Source: Crotalaria pallida
Lineage: Eukaryota; Streptophyta; Magnoliopsida; Fabales; Fabaceae
Direction: 5' to 3'
Assembly (NCBI GenBank): GCA_037953625.1
Contig: CM075651.1
Location: 129,608,501 to 129,672,500, forward strand
DNA: 64,000 nt
Position numbers and translations under genes: made by a program. This document shows positions 23,186 through 35,503 of the stretch, piece by piece. The notes below the pieces were generated by a model. It ran no database searches and was not told the DNA's origin. It was given only the letters and a program-made list of their open reading frames with translations. Position 1 is the first letter of the stretch. The number at the start of each line of letters is the position of its first letter.

Positions 23186-24668
23186 TCCTTTTGCACTCCT
23201 GGGCAAAACTAAGAATTAGGACTGAGAAAATCAATATGCACCAAAGTGAATCATGTAACAAGATTACTAAAACTAATGAATGCAAACCTAAGAGATTACA
23301 TACTTCACAATGAATTCTAGGAAATGCAAAGAAATGGGCAAAATCGAGCACACGAAGAAAATAAGGACCAAAGAATCAAGGCATTCATGAACATCATCCA
23401 ATTATTTCAAATATGCAAAGAAAACCAATGACATCAAAAGGGTAGTCACAAAGATGATAGAAACTCACAAGGATCACTCAATAGTGTTTACACTCAAGTG
23501 TTTAAGGTTAATCAGTGTTTACACTCAAGGCACATCATGAAAAACAAACACAACCATAAGCTTGACAAGCCTCTAACATCAACAATCAATACACATGCAC
23601 ATTAAGATCAAAAGGTCTTTTCAGGGTTGTAATGGGGCCAAGGACAAGGTAGGATAAAAATATGGGAAATGTAGCTAAAACCCAGGGAATAGAGGAGCAA
23701 TGGGGAACAAGTAAAAAAAAATAAGCACAATCCACCCCAGAATAAAATGGTAAACATAACAACAACCTCTAATTCCAATCCTCCATGCCTCAATCAACCT
23801 TTTATTCCATTTTTTTCTTTTTTTTCTTCTTCTTCTTTTTCTTTTTCTTTTTCTTTTTTTTTTTTGAATTGCATTACATTGCAGAACTTCATGAACAAAA
23901 GAAAAGAAGAAACAATAAAAATGGCATAATGAGATAAAGCCATAATTACATCACCGACCATAGAGGCAAAACCCAGAACTCACAAGAGATGAAGAACAAA
24001 GCACCCTCGCTTACTTAATACCCATTCCCAAAACAATTCCAAAGCTCCAACATTCCCTAAGGTTAGGACAATCATGGTTTTTCAGTCATAGGCTTGTAAT
24101 GAGCTAAAGAACAAAGAAAAGGGATATAAAGGCTCAAAGGGGCTATCAAAGGATAAATTCATTCAAGGTAGGCTCATATGGCTAGTGGCTTATTCAAGAA
24201 AAAACAATGCCTAAATCATTTCAAAATGTGCATGGGAATATCAAGTATCAACAAGAGTCAAGTCAAGTTCTAGAGTGCAAGTAATCCAGAGTGCAATCAC
24301 ACATGAAAGAAAAATTAGGTGGCATATATAGCAATCCACCCACAATTAAGGCTCAAATCCTCACAAAAGGGACAATTCTATCACAGTGTTACCACCTCTT
24401 AATTATCAAAAGCAACTTTACACACAGAAATGCATGAATTCAGACACAAGATACCAAGACTCTACTAAAATGAAGCAAAAACATGCAAGAAAATGCCCAA
24501 AACTTAGCAAAACCTAAAAAAATCAAAGCAAAAATATGCAACCTAAACTACTCTCCCCCCCACACTTAAATCACACATTGTCCTCAATGTAAAACAAATA
24601 GAAGAATCAGACAGATATAGACAAGTGGAATAAAAGTAGTAAAGAAGGAGAAAAGAAGACTCCCTAAA
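23186..24668 (-). other. Non-coding 3' region of the Athila-type element
   Basis: 1.5 kb between pol and the polypurine tract without an envelope-like ORF. It contains a TTC-rich simple repeat at about 23812-23865 and, at 24551-24570, a second purine motif TTTAAGTGTGGGGGGGAGAG after the GAGGACAATGTGTGA segment that is common downstream of pol in Athila-like elements. Short ORFs here have no motif. Confidence 0.7.
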
Positions 24669-25990
24669 TCATGGTGGGTCAAAAATGGGATCGACCAATG
24701 AGGCTTCCTCCACAGGTGCATCATCCAAAGAAGGGGTAGTGAGGAAAGGCTTGAGTCGGTGGCCATTGACTTTGAAGCTCTTGTCTGTGGACTCACTCTT
24801 GATCTCCACAGTGCCATAAGGAAACACCTGGGTGACTACAAACGGTCCAATCCATTTAGAGCGGAGCTTTCCACTCATGAGTCCAAGCCTAGAGTTGTAG
24901 AGCAACACTTTTTGACCAACCAAGAACTCCTTTCTGCAAATTGAGCTATCATGGAGCTTCTTGGTCTTCTCTTTGTAGAACTTGGAATTCTCATAGGCCT
25001 CCAAACGGATCTCATCTAGCTCACTCAACTGCAGCTTCCTCTCCTCACCCGCTTGATCAAGAGCTAAGTTGCATTGCTTCACAGCCCAATATGCACGGTG
25101 CTCTATCTCCACAGGCAGGTGGCATGCCTTACCAAAAACAACCCGATAAGGTGACATCCCTATGGGTGCCTTGTAAGCAGTCCGATGGGCCCATAGAGCA
25201 TCCTCCAATCGTGTGCTCCAATCCTTTCTATTAGGCTTCACCATCTTCTCCAAAATCCGCTTGATCTCTCTGTTTGAAATCTCAGCTTGCCCATTGGTTT
25301 GGGGGTGATATGGTGTAGAAACTTTGTGCACAACCCCATACTTCTTGAGCAAAGCTTGCATGGATCTATTGTAGAAGTGTGTGCCTTGATCACTGACTAT
25401 GGCTCTAGGTATGCCAAACCTGCAAAGGATATTAGTCCTGACAAAATCTACAACAACCTGAGCATCATTAGTCCTGGTGGCCTTAGCTTCCACCCATTTG
25501 GATACATAATCCACAGCAAGTAAGATATAATAAAAACCAAAAGAAACAGGAAAGGGGCCCATGAAATCTATACCCCAGACATCAAACACCTCACAGAACA
25601 ACATAGGTTGTTGCGGCATCTGTTGCCTCCAAGATAGGGTGCCTCCTGCCCTTTGACATTGCTCACATGAGCTGCAGATTTTGCTTGCATCCTTGAAGAT
25701 GGTAGGCCAATAAAATCCAGAATCCAGCACCTTTCGTGCTGTCCTTTGAGTGCCAAGGTGGCCTCCAACTGGTGAAGCATGGCAAAATTGGAGAACCGAT
25801 TGGATCTCCTGGTCTGGAATGCACCTGCGAATGACCTGATCACTGCAAAAACGCCACAAATAGGGGTCATCCCATACATAATACTTGGCATCGCTCTTCA
25901 ATTTGTCTCTTTGAGCTTTGGATGCCAAGGGTGGAAAAACAGATGCAACTATATAATTTACAATATCAGCAAACCAAGGAATAAGGGGAG
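24669..25990 (-). pseudogene. pol: Athila-type element integrase
   Basis: Open from 25928 to the stop at 24669, with coding similarity from about 25990. The HHCC zinc module is complete (HASPVGGHLG ... CSSCEQC). The catalytic triad is intact: Asp in GIDFMGPF, Asp in VSDQGTHF, Glu in NGQAEISNRE. The C-terminal part has GQKVLLYNSRL and KWIGPFVVTQVFPYG, a typical GPF/Y module. The upstream join to RNase H is out of frame: two indels near 26060 and 25990 disturb only about 75 bp and largely cancel each other. Integrase inserts element cDNA into the genome. Confidence 0.9.
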
Positions 25991-26033
25991 GGGATGTGAA
26001 ACATGCAAAACTAAAAACTGCTCATCCGGGAAG

Positions 26034-28568
26034 TCATCCCGGATAGGAAATGCATCCTCCTCTCTCTATTCTACTCAAGTGGTCTGCGACAAGGTTATGT
26101 GCACCACTCCGATCCTGAATCTCAAGATCAAACTCCTGGAGGAGCAACATCCATCTAATCAACCTAGGTTTGGAATCTGTCTTTTTCAAAAGATACTTCA
26201 GGGCAGCATGATCAGTATACACCACAACCTTAGAACCTAACAGATATGATCTAAACTTATCAAGTGCAAAGACAATGGCTAACAGCTCTTTTTCAGTTGT
26301 GGTGTAATTAACTTGTGCTGAATCTAAAGTCCTAGATGCATAATAAATCACATGAGACATCTTACCAACCCTTTGGGAGAGAACTGCTCCCAAAGCATAA
26401 TTCGAGGCATCGGTCATGAGCTCAAATGGGAGAGTCCAGTCAGGTGGTTGGATGATGGGAGTGGTGGTGAGTGCTCTCTTTAACTCATCAAATGCTTTCT
26501 TGCATTGGTCTCCAAACTCAAATGTGGTATCCTTTTGAAGCAAGTTGGATAGTGGAAGGGCTATTTTGCTAAAGTTCTGAATAAACCTGCGATAGAAACC
26601 TGCATGGCCAAGAAAAGAACGCACCTCTCGCACGCAAGAGGGGTAAGGCAAATGTGATATTACATGCAGCTTAGCAGGGTCAACCTCTATGCCCTTATGC
26701 GAAATAATGTGCCCTAAGACTATGCCTTGTTCTACCATAAAATGACATTTTTCAAAATTCAAGACAAGGTTAGTCTCAATGCACCTATTAAGCACCTTAG
26801 ACAAACTATCAAGACATGCATCAAAAGAGGAACCATATACACTAAAATCATCCATGAAGACCTCTATGCAATGCTCAAGTAAGTCATTAAAAATACTCAT
26901 CATACATCTTTGAAAAGTGCCAGGAGCATTGCATAGGCCAAAAGGCATCTTCCTATAAGCAAATGTACCAAAAGGACAGGTAAATGTAGTCTTATGTTGG
27001 TCCTCTGGTGCAATACAGATTTGGAAATAACCAGAGAAACCATCTAAGAAGCAATAGTGAGATTTACCTGCCAGGCGCTCCAACATCTGATCAACGAAGG
27101 GAAGAGGAAAGTGATCCTTGCGGGTCGCCTGGTTGAGCTTCCTATAATCAATGCAGACTCTCCAACTGTTCTGCACTCTAGTGGGAATCAGCTCATCCTT
27201 CTCATTTTTTACAACTTTCACCCCAGACTTCTTGGGAACTACTTGAACCGGGCTTACCCAAGTGCTGTCTGAAATGGGGTAGATAATGCCAGCTTGCAGC
27301 AGCTTGGTGACCTCTTTCTTCACCACATCAAGAATCTGGGGGTTCAACCGTCTCTGGGGTTGTCTCACTGGTTTAGCCCCATCCTCCAATAAAATCCGAT
27401 GCATGCACATGGAGGGGCTAATACCAGGTATGTCTGCCAAAGTCCATCCTATTGCCCTTTTGTTTGCTCTAATCACATCCAGCAGCTGCTTCTCTTGATC
27501 AACAGAAAGGGAGGTAGAGATGATCACTGGAAGTTTCTGCTCAGCCTCCAAGTAAGCATATTTGAGATGAGGAGGAAGGGGCTTCAGGTCCAATAAAGGT
27601 GCCTGCATCACAGATGGAACTAAAGGAGCAGCAGAATTGGATTCTGCCGCCTGCACCTGAACAAGTGAATTAGACTCATGCAAAACAGAAATGGGGTTAG
27701 CATGATCTGAATCTATATCATATGAATCAACAGATGCAGTGGCAGAATTTAAAAACTGGTCAATTTCAATGCATGCAGTGCACATTTCGGAATCAGAACA
27801 TGCAGAACAAGTAAATGAGCTAGTGAAAGATGGCAAATCATAATCATGCAAAAAGTCTAGAACATGCTCATCAATCAGATCATCAATCAAGTCAACATGA
27901 AAAACAGAGTGGTCATCAGAAAAATATTTCATAGCATCAAAAATATTGAATCGAACCACACTGTCATCAAATTCCATGGAAAGTGTACCTGCATGCACAT
28001 CTATCTTGGTTCGGGCTGTTTTCAAAAATGGTCTCCCTAATATGATAGGGACAGCACTACGAGAGGTGTCCTCTTCCATATCAAGAATATAAAAATCAGC
28101 AGGAAAGATAAGCTCTTCAACCCGAACCAGGACATCCTCTATCAAACCTGCGGGGTAGGCAGTAGATCTATTTGCCAAGTGAATAACCACACCCGTAGGT
28201 TGAAGAGGTCCAAGTGAAAGAGACTTGAAAACAGACATAGGCATAACATTAATAGATGCTCCTAAATCTAGCAAAGCATTCTCAAATTTAGTATTACCTA
28301 TGATACAAGGCACAGAGAAAGTTCCAGGATCCTTACACTTTTCAGGAATATGAGGGACGGGTTTACCTATAAGAGCAGAGACATTTCTTCCCATGTTGAT
28401 CCTCTCATTGCCCTTGAGCTTCCGTTTGTGTGTGCATAGATCCTTCAAGAACTTTGCATACCTTGGAATCTGCTTGATTGCATCAAGAAGGGGTATGTTG
28501 ACTTCCACCTTCCTGAATGTGTCAAGTATCTCTTTGTCAATCTCTTCCATTTTCTTGCTTTGAGTCAC
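26034..28568 (-). pseudogene. pol: Athila-type element protease, reverse transcriptase and RNase H
   Basis: An 844-codon open frame. Protease: ALLDLGASINVMP (about residues 98-110; DLGA in place of DSG, usual for Athila) and VPIILGRPFLKTA. RT: RVCIDYRKLNQATRKDHFPL, MPFGLCNAPGTFQ and catalytic FMDDFSVYG. RNase H: LMTDASNYALGAVL, YTTTEKELLA, YTDHAALKYL. The front end is joined to gag out of frame: a G-run near 28561-28568 appears to hold an extra base, so the gag frame ends at 28565. Domain residues look intact, so the damage is in frame continuity, not in catalytic sites. Confidence 0.92.
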
Positions 28569-30307
28569 CCCCTTGGTGGGAAAGGAAGAGGAATGGGGGG
28601 TGGTTGTTGGGCAGCAGCAGGTGTTGTGCTTGAGGAAGGCTGAGCTGGATGGGATTTTCTGGTACTTGTGTGCTCACTCTCCTCGACCATTTGGGTCTTC
28701 TTGTTGGTTGAAACTAGATCATCTTTGTTGAGGTCAGATTCTGGCGTGGGTGTGACAATCTGCTTCCCTGACCTTAGACTAATGGCATTCACATTCTGGT
28801 TTGGATTGATCACTGTTTGGGATGGCAACTTGTTAGAATTCTGAGATTGCATAGTGTTGATTGCTGTTGCCATCTATCCCATCTGATTGGTCAAAGATTG
28901 AATGGAGGCCTCTTGTCTTTGAATGGATGCTCTAGTTTCCTGTTGGAATTGGAGATTTTGCATGGTCATCTGTTTCATCAGCTCTTCCAATGAAGGCTGC
29001 TGCTCAGAACTAGGAGCTGGTGGTGCAGAATTAGCCTGTTGTTGTCTCTGTTGCTGGACTGGAGGAGGTACATATGGTGGTCTAGAATTGTTCTGAAATT
29101 GAACCTGTGAAGGTTGCTGCTGATCAGACCATCTCAGGTTGGGATGGTTCCTCCAACCAGGGTTGTATCTGTTGGTAGATAGATCAAAGTTCTGTGGCTG
29201 CTGGTTTCTACTGTTGAAGATGTTGGCGGCATATGCCTCAGGTTGGTCAGCACCAGTCGTGGGCTGCTGCTGCACAGAAGGGCATGCATCTGTGGGGTGC
29301 TCAGCGGATGTGCATATGCCACATAATCTAGCAGGCAGGGACAACTTCTTCTGGTTGATGGCCAATTGAGTGACCAAAGTTGTAAGTGAATCTATCTTCT
29401 GTTCAAGCTTCTCAACCTTACCAGAACTTGTGCCAACATCATTCACTCGTCTCACTATGATTGCATCGCTGTTGCCCCTTGCATGGAATTGTTGACAATT
29501 GGAAGCCATCTTCTCAATCTTGACTCTGGCTTCTAAAGGTGTCATGTCTCCTAGGGCACCACCACTTGCAGCATCAAGCATGTTTCTCTCCATGAGGTTG
29601 AGACCTTCATAGAAATATTGAATAAGCAGCTGCTCTGAGATCTGATGGTGGGGGCAGCTCGCACACAGTCTCTTGAATCTCTCCCAATACTCATAGAGAC
29701 TTTCTCCACATTGTTGCCTGATGCCTGATATATCCTTTCGGATTGCTGTTGTTCTGCATGCAGGGAAGAATTTCTCCAAAAATGCCCTCTTCAGGTCATC
29801 CCAGACTGTGATAGAACCAGGGGCCAGATCGTACAACCAATCCTTGGCTAGCCCCTCTAGGGAGTGTGGGAATGCCTTAAGACAAACATGATCCTCTTGC
29901 ACATCATGTGGTTTCATAGTAGCACAGACAATATGGAACTGCTTGAGATGTTTATGAGGATCCTCACCTGCAAGACCATTAAACTTTGGCAACAAATGAA
30001 TTAGTCCAGACCTTAGCTCATACGGGTCATCGGGATACTGGATGCACAAATCTTCAATAGTGAAATCAGGTGCAGCCAGCTCCCTCAATGTCCTCTCACG
30101 TGGTGGAGGTTGAGCCATATTTTCAGAATAATCAGAATAAGAATCAGAATTTATAGGAATAGAAGAAAAAGAAGCAGACTCACTATGTAAAGACTCAATA
30201 GACTCACTACCTATGGACTGGTTCCTATTTTGTCTAACTAGTCTGTGATAAGATCTATCAATTTCAGGGTTATATGGATGAAAGTAGCTTGGGTTGCCCC
30301 TAGTCAT
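28565..30307 (-). pseudogene. gag: Athila-type element gag with amber stop
   Basis: From ATG 30307: a Ser/Asn-rich N-terminus, then the retrotransposon gag core (RTLRELAAPDFTIEDLCIQY, LPKFNGLAGEDPHKHLKQFH, YEYWERFKRLCASCPHHQIS), a CGIC...C motif near residues 330-345, and a Gln/Pro-rich tail. TAG at 28874-28876 interrupts the frame; the next codons (28873-28565) continue the family sequence to LRSGKQ. Relatives usually have Gln at this site, so a C-to-T change is the likely cause. The frame then ends at 28565 by frameshift. Confidence 0.9.
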
Positions 30308-31010
30308 GTACTGAACAGAACACCATTAAGCATAACAAACTGTCACTAATATACATGACCAAAATAGGCAACAAAATTTTTTATTTTTTTAAAATTTTTT
30401 ATTTATTTTTTTCAGCACCCTAAAATCATGAAAACATACCACAAAAAGTTTGAGGACAAAATTCAAAAGGGAACCAAGTCAAACAATTAAATCAGAGACC
30501 AAAAACTAAGAAAATAAAACTTGTAAAATAAAAAAGAAATAGTAAAACGGCTTTTTCAGGATCCAGACGAAGGAGTTTTCTGACAAAGTCAGAAAAATCA
30601 GATTATTCAGAAAATTCCCTTCGATTTGATATAAAATTCGTCAAATTCCGAGTTACAGGTCAAAAGTTGCGACGATTTGAAGACAGTGTTGCTAAAACTT
30701 GGAAAATTTTTCTGGAACTCACAACCAGTGATGATCTGAGTGATCGTGGTGCCTCAAAACCTTTTTATATGATAAAAGTAGTGTGGATATAAATTTTCGT
30801 GCAAAAATTCCACCCACAATTATGTGAACTAGCAACCACAGAATCAATCAAATACACTAATTGCAACAAAATAGCAAAACAGCAAACAGTGCAACTTCAA
30901 CCGGTTATCAGAATTGACTACTAGACCCTAAATCAGACACGACACACTATAATAACTATACTAACTACGACACTAACTAACTACTAATGACCTTTGGCAA
31001 GAACCGATAC
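30308..31010 (-). other. Leader (5' untranslated region) of the Athila-type element
   Basis: About 700 bp between the primer site and gag, AT-rich with A/T runs near 30360-30415, no ORF. It would carry the packaging signals, but none is recognisable by eye. Confidence 0.65.
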
Positions 31011-31028
31011 TCCCCGGCAACGGCGCCA
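31011..31028 (-). promoter_or_regulatory. Primer-binding site, tRNA-Asp type
   Basis: Minus strand TGGCGCCGTTGCCGGGGA, starting 4 nt inside the 5' LTR end. It is complementary to the 3' end of plant tRNA-Asp(GUC) including CCA, the primer known for Athila elements. Confidence 0.9.
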
Positions 31029-31032
31029 AATT

Positions 31033-32155
31033 TGATCGAGGCCGTACCCGATACAAATAAAAACAGTTTAAGTATAGTACTAGGAAGTGACTCCTAGGTC
31101 GTCTCCCAAGGAATATCTTATCAAGCAAAAGGTCGAACACATAGTATGCATAGAAAACAGGGGGGATTTTTTTGTATTGAATATTGAATAATTGAAATCA
31201 AAACAGAATTAAATCAAAACGAAGAAACAGATAAGGAAAAGCGGATAAACCCCTTTGGCTCGCGTTCACAACTCTATCATTGGTCACAAAAGATCAATTT
31301 CTTTCTTCTTCACTGTCCAACTCGTGAGAATTAAATACTAAGCGAAAATTCAATTCTCACCCCAAAACCCAAACCTCTAACTAAGCATTAAAAGCCAAAG
31401 CATGGAGTTTTTACGAGTTTGCATAAATTAAGCATTCATACACATGGATTATCTCTATAGAATGGAACTAAGCGAACCATAACATATCAATAAGCATGAA
31501 AACAGTGAATAAAAATGAAATAGCATTAAGAACAAAACCTCAAGAGTATGTGATACATTACCAAAGGGATTTAACCTAAGAGTTTAGCCTTCCATGAAGA
31601 AAAAATACCAAAAAACGTGTAGAAAAGGGAAGAGAGAGAAACCCTAGCAGCCTCCACAAGCTTGGAGAGCAAAACTAAGCCTTCTCTATGAGAGAGAATG
31701 TAAAAAACGTGAATGGAAGGTCTCTCAAGGGATTACACGAATTTGGCTTTTTAAATCACAAAACGGGCCTAAATCATGGGCCCAAATCCTAAGGAAAGCT
31801 TAATCTCTAAATTAAATCTAAAAAATATCTTATAGATAAAATCTAAATCTTAAAAGATATAACTAAATCTCAACTAATCCTAAAGATAGATTACAATCTT
31901 CACTTCATCATATATCTTCTCTTCCAAAATTAAATCTTCATTCCCAAAATGTCCAAAAAGCCCTTGTGCCAAATATGACCTGAAAATAGAAATAGAATTA
32001 ATTAGGCTAAATAATCCCAAATTAAAAAATATTCAGAATAATAGTCCAATAAACTCTAAATCACTAAATCAAGCTAAACAATGTCAAATAGGCAACAAGT
32101 ATCAATAATAGGAGTAAAATAATGCAAGGAAAAATGGGAAATAAAATGCTCATCA
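31033..32155 (-). repeat. 5' LTR of the Athila-type element
   Basis: 1123 bp, TGATGAGC...CTCGATCA on the minus strand. Nearly identical to the copy at 22048-23169. Confidence 0.95.
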
Positions 32156-32185
32156 GCAATCATGCGCTCGATGTTTCTACAACCT

Positions 32186-32648
32186 GTATAGCGGCCACAC
32201 CGTTCTATACTAGAACCCCATCGATCACGATCTTAAAATGATACAAGGGGATGATCCCTGAACCATTGTCCACCAATATTTCTAGGTCCTTGTCATTTCT
32301 ACGGTGGCGGCCACACCGTTCCAACCGTCTCATGTAGCGGCTACACCGTACTACATGGTTTCCAATCCCGCATGCACCTTACTGAACGATTCTCTGTACT
32401 CCATGCATGAGATGCATAACAAATACATTAATCATCACATTATACACATGGCGACCACACCGTTTCGTGCCTTCATATAGCGGCCACACCGTACTATATG
32501 GAATCACACACTTATGACGGCCACACCGTTCCACATGTCTTCGTATAGCGGCCACACCGTTCTATACGGAATCCCATAACACTTACCCCACATATGGCGG
32601 CCACACCGTTCCACATGTCTTCGTATAGCGGCCACACCGTACTATACG
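32186..32648. repeat. Array of nine CGGCCACACCG units, most forming hairpins
   Basis: Nine copies of a core CGGCCACACCG (variants CGGCTACACCG, CGACCACACCG) lie within 463 bp of the solo LTR. In at least five the flanks are complementary: GTATAG/CTATAC (32186-32210), CATGTAG/CTACATG (32331-32357), CATATAG/CTATATG (32474-32500), CGTATAG/CTATACG (32542-32568 and 32622-32648); ACGGTGG/CCAACCGT at 32301-32328 pairs with one bulge. The arms change together while the CGG..CCG core stays fixed. Confidence 0.75.
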
Positions 32649-33520
32649 GAATCTTTTAAGCATAATGACTTCTTGCAGGAGTTAATCCATAACATATGGA
32701 AATTAGGGTGATCCACTTATCCAACGTTCACATATCCGAACCAGAGCAACAAGCCCTAACGCATTTGGATTGGATCCTCATAATTAACAAGCATCACCAC
32801 TCTTACATTATCATTAATACTCCTTAAGTCATTGTCTATTTATATTCCAAAACATTAATTATCCCGTAGGTTTAATCGTTAATTATCAAACACACAATCC
32901 TTAGATTGAGACATTAGACTTACTCCACTTCTCATCCTGAGGTAAAAACTTCTTTCTAATGTCCTTTAAGCCAATAACTTCTTATGTTCTGAAACATTGA
33001 TTATCAAGTGAACATATACATGCTTTACCAAACCCTTGCTTAGCATCAAACCCAGGTCATGAATTATTAAACACATTCTTTTCCTTAGAGTAATCATGAT
33101 CGTTTAAACCCAAAGAAAACATGATGATTACTCCATAATTCATGCCTCATTAGTCAGTTTATTAATACTCAGAGAATTGTTCATTAATCATATGCCATTG
33201 TCATACTCAAGACACGATTCATTATGCATATACAACCATCATGCACTGATCATAAATTATTTATCATATTCCAGAAGACATTATTAAACCAATTAGAACC
33301 ACAACAAAGTTTCAAGATAATCCTTAATAAGTTGAATGAGTAATGATTTTCCTTTGCTAACATGTTAACATCATACCTAGCCATTTATATACCAAAATAA
33401 TAGATAAGTAAAACTTTTAAGGATAGTAGAGTAATTAAATCAATCATTCCTTGCAACCCTTCTTTAGTTCAATTAAACTACTTAGTTGAAAATGGTATGC
33501 TTTAGCATTCTGATCAAAAA

Positions 33521-33840
33521 GACTCGAGTATAATTTAAAAGACTCGAGTAGTTCTTTAAATTGTCCAGTAAACTCGAGTAGTTCTTGGAAAGACTCGAGT
33601 AGTTCTTTAACTTCCCAAAAGTTCTTGTTTTCCTATTTTTCTTAAAATACTCGAGTCGTTCATGATTCACTCGAGTCGTTCATCAACCCAGAAGACTCGA
33701 GTGGTTCATGCAGGACTCGAGTGGTTCATCTGGCAAGTTCTTTGGTGCATCAGCCAATACTTGAGTCCTGAGTCAGAGACTCGAGTGTTGGTGCCTACCA
33801 GATGTACTGGTGCGTCCAAAAGACTCGAGTCTCGAGTCAA
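33521..33840. repeat. Cluster of eleven CTCGAG palindromes
   Basis: GACTCGAGT-type sites recur at irregular spacing of roughly 10-70 bp, many followed by AGTTC or GGTTCA. Two more lie at about 35224 and 35246. They are within the solo LTR. No protein is encoded; the ORFs here are made of the repeat. Confidence 0.8.
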
Positions 33841-35503
33841 ATACTCAAGTATTGACAGTCAGACTGCACTAGAATTTGAGTTTTAACATACTATTTTCAA
33901 TTCCAATCAAGTTTAATTAAAACCAATGCTCAACAGAGCTATCATAATGCATAACAAACATGTTCTAATACAGATTTAACATCTTAACACATTGAATTGA
34001 ATTTGAGCACCAATTATGCATAAAATCACTTTTTCAACAACCCAACATGCCAAATTCAATTCTAAGCAATTTTTGCATGCAAACAACCTTGACACAACTT
34101 GCATACAACATATAGGACTTGCTCCATACTAGTTCAATGTTCATAACATAGCTTATCAATACATACCACATTGTGGACATGTGCTATTACCTTAACCAAT
34201 TCCATGACCTTATGCTCATGATCAATATTCATTCCTTTAATCATCACTTTATATTTTCAGCATAACAGCATTGATTCTAACAGATTCAATTCCAAATCAT
34301 CACACCTCAAAAAGTCCAAAATCAAGCATGCACATAATCAAGAATGACCTAGCTTCATCCCCAGGCAATTCCTTAATATAATTCAGTCAATATTCATGAA
34401 TTCCTTTTTGCTTAGTTTTATTAATTCATTTCAGCCATTAATCAAATTATTCATCAAGTGACCAAGTGAATGTCTGGACCTCCAAGTCCAGCAATCATGT
34501 CTTGGTCCAAACCACATACATACACATATAAAATTCACAATCCATAATCCTAGCAATATGAACGACTTCTCCCATACCTTGGACAAATGGACAATACTTA
34601 GACAATTTCCAAAACACCCTAGAATAGCAGCTACCACCAAACCAGCACAAATCACTTTCAGCCACCAAAGAGCAAAACAGTGTGAGCAGAGTCCAAAGAC
34701 CACGTTGTTTGAGTGAGTAATCGTGCACAAAAATTGGGGAAAAAGGTTAGAATCTACTCTCTGCAACATGCATGAGAGCTTAAAACCAAATTGGAATCAA
34801 GAGGGTTCATGAGCTTACCACAATTGGGGATCAAAGTGAGCTCCAAGAACCAGTTGACAGCAACCAAACCACCACTTTTGAGCTTCGATTCTTCAAACAC
34901 TCAAACTCTCAGCTCACAATTTTGGTGTCTATACAAAGCTCTAGATGTCAGCTTTGTATTGGTGTATGATTTGTGTATCAATTCTCAAGAACAAGAGAGA
35001 ATCGAATCAAAGAATTTAGGAACCCTAACTTCGAATTCCAGAACAAATTTGCCAAAAATGAGTGATCTTCATCAACAAGAGAGTTTAAATACTCGAATTC
35101 ACAGCTCATGCAGGTCGACACGAAGCTATGGTCGTGTCCCTGAGTTGATAACGTGTCAACTCGTGAGGTATTCGAGTGAGTGACTCACCAAACGCACTAA
35201 CTCGTGCAACACTGTGTAAAATACTCGAGTATTTTCAGAAACACTCGAGTCTTTTAACTAAAATATTAAAAATAAATATTTTTATTTCCTTTTCATCCAA
35301 AATCTTCCCATTATTATTTTTAAGTCCTAAAAAGGGACTACTATGTAAAAACATTATTTTCATATGTTAATGATTTTCCAATCCTTTTCATGCATAATAA
35401 ATCATTAAAAATCAAGGATATTAATAAAATAATTAATTACAAATAAACCTTTATAATTAATTTTCATTAATCAGGATTTAAAAATTTGGGGTGTTACATC
35501 GGG

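Larger units (their letters stand above)
22048..32155 (-). mobile_element. Athila-lineage, envelope-less (Diaspora-like) gypsy retrotransposon, youngest layer
   Basis: Complete on the minus strand: 5' LTR 32155-31033, tRNA-Asp primer site, gag, protease-RT-RNase H, integrase, 1.5-kb non-coding tail, polypurine tract, 3' LTR 23169-22048. The target duplication GCAAT is perfect (22043-22047 and 32156-32160). By eye the two LTRs differ by two substitutions and one single-base indel, so insertion was very recent. No envelope-like ORF lies between pol and the 3' LTR, as in the soybean Diaspora family. Despite its youth, gag-pol has one nonsense codon and about three frameshifts. Confidence 0.93.
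21511..35498 (-). mobile_element. Long solo LTR with Tekay/Del-like ends, split by a younger element
   Basis: The termini are TGTAACATCCC at 21511 and GGGGTGTTACA at 35498, short inverted repeats in the style of chromovirus LTRs. It is flanked by TCAAG/TCGGG (5-bp target duplication in the Tat LTR). After removing the inner element (22048-32160) it is 3875 bp. I find no gag, pol, primer site or second LTR, so it is best read as a solo LTR. The minus orientation is inferred from a TATA-like TATTTAAACTC and leader-like sequence near 35090 on that strand. It holds a hairpin array (32186-32648) and a CTCGAG cluster (33521-33840). A long non-autonomous element cannot be excluded. Confidence 0.7.

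Noticed and set aside
23186..24668. Envelope-like gene of the Athila-type element
   Set aside because: The 1.5-kb interval has no long minus-strand ORF and no signal or membrane segments, so no envelope gene is called.
32186..33840. Regular short repeats with dyad symmetry, CRISPR-like at first sight
   Set aside because: Spacing and units are irregular, the sequence is plant LTR DNA and no cas gene exists; the repeats are part of the solo LTR.
34431..35183. Minus and plus ORFs of 77-130 codons in the solo LTR
   Set aside because: No domain, low-complexity or overlapping opposite-strand frames; explained by LTR sequence.
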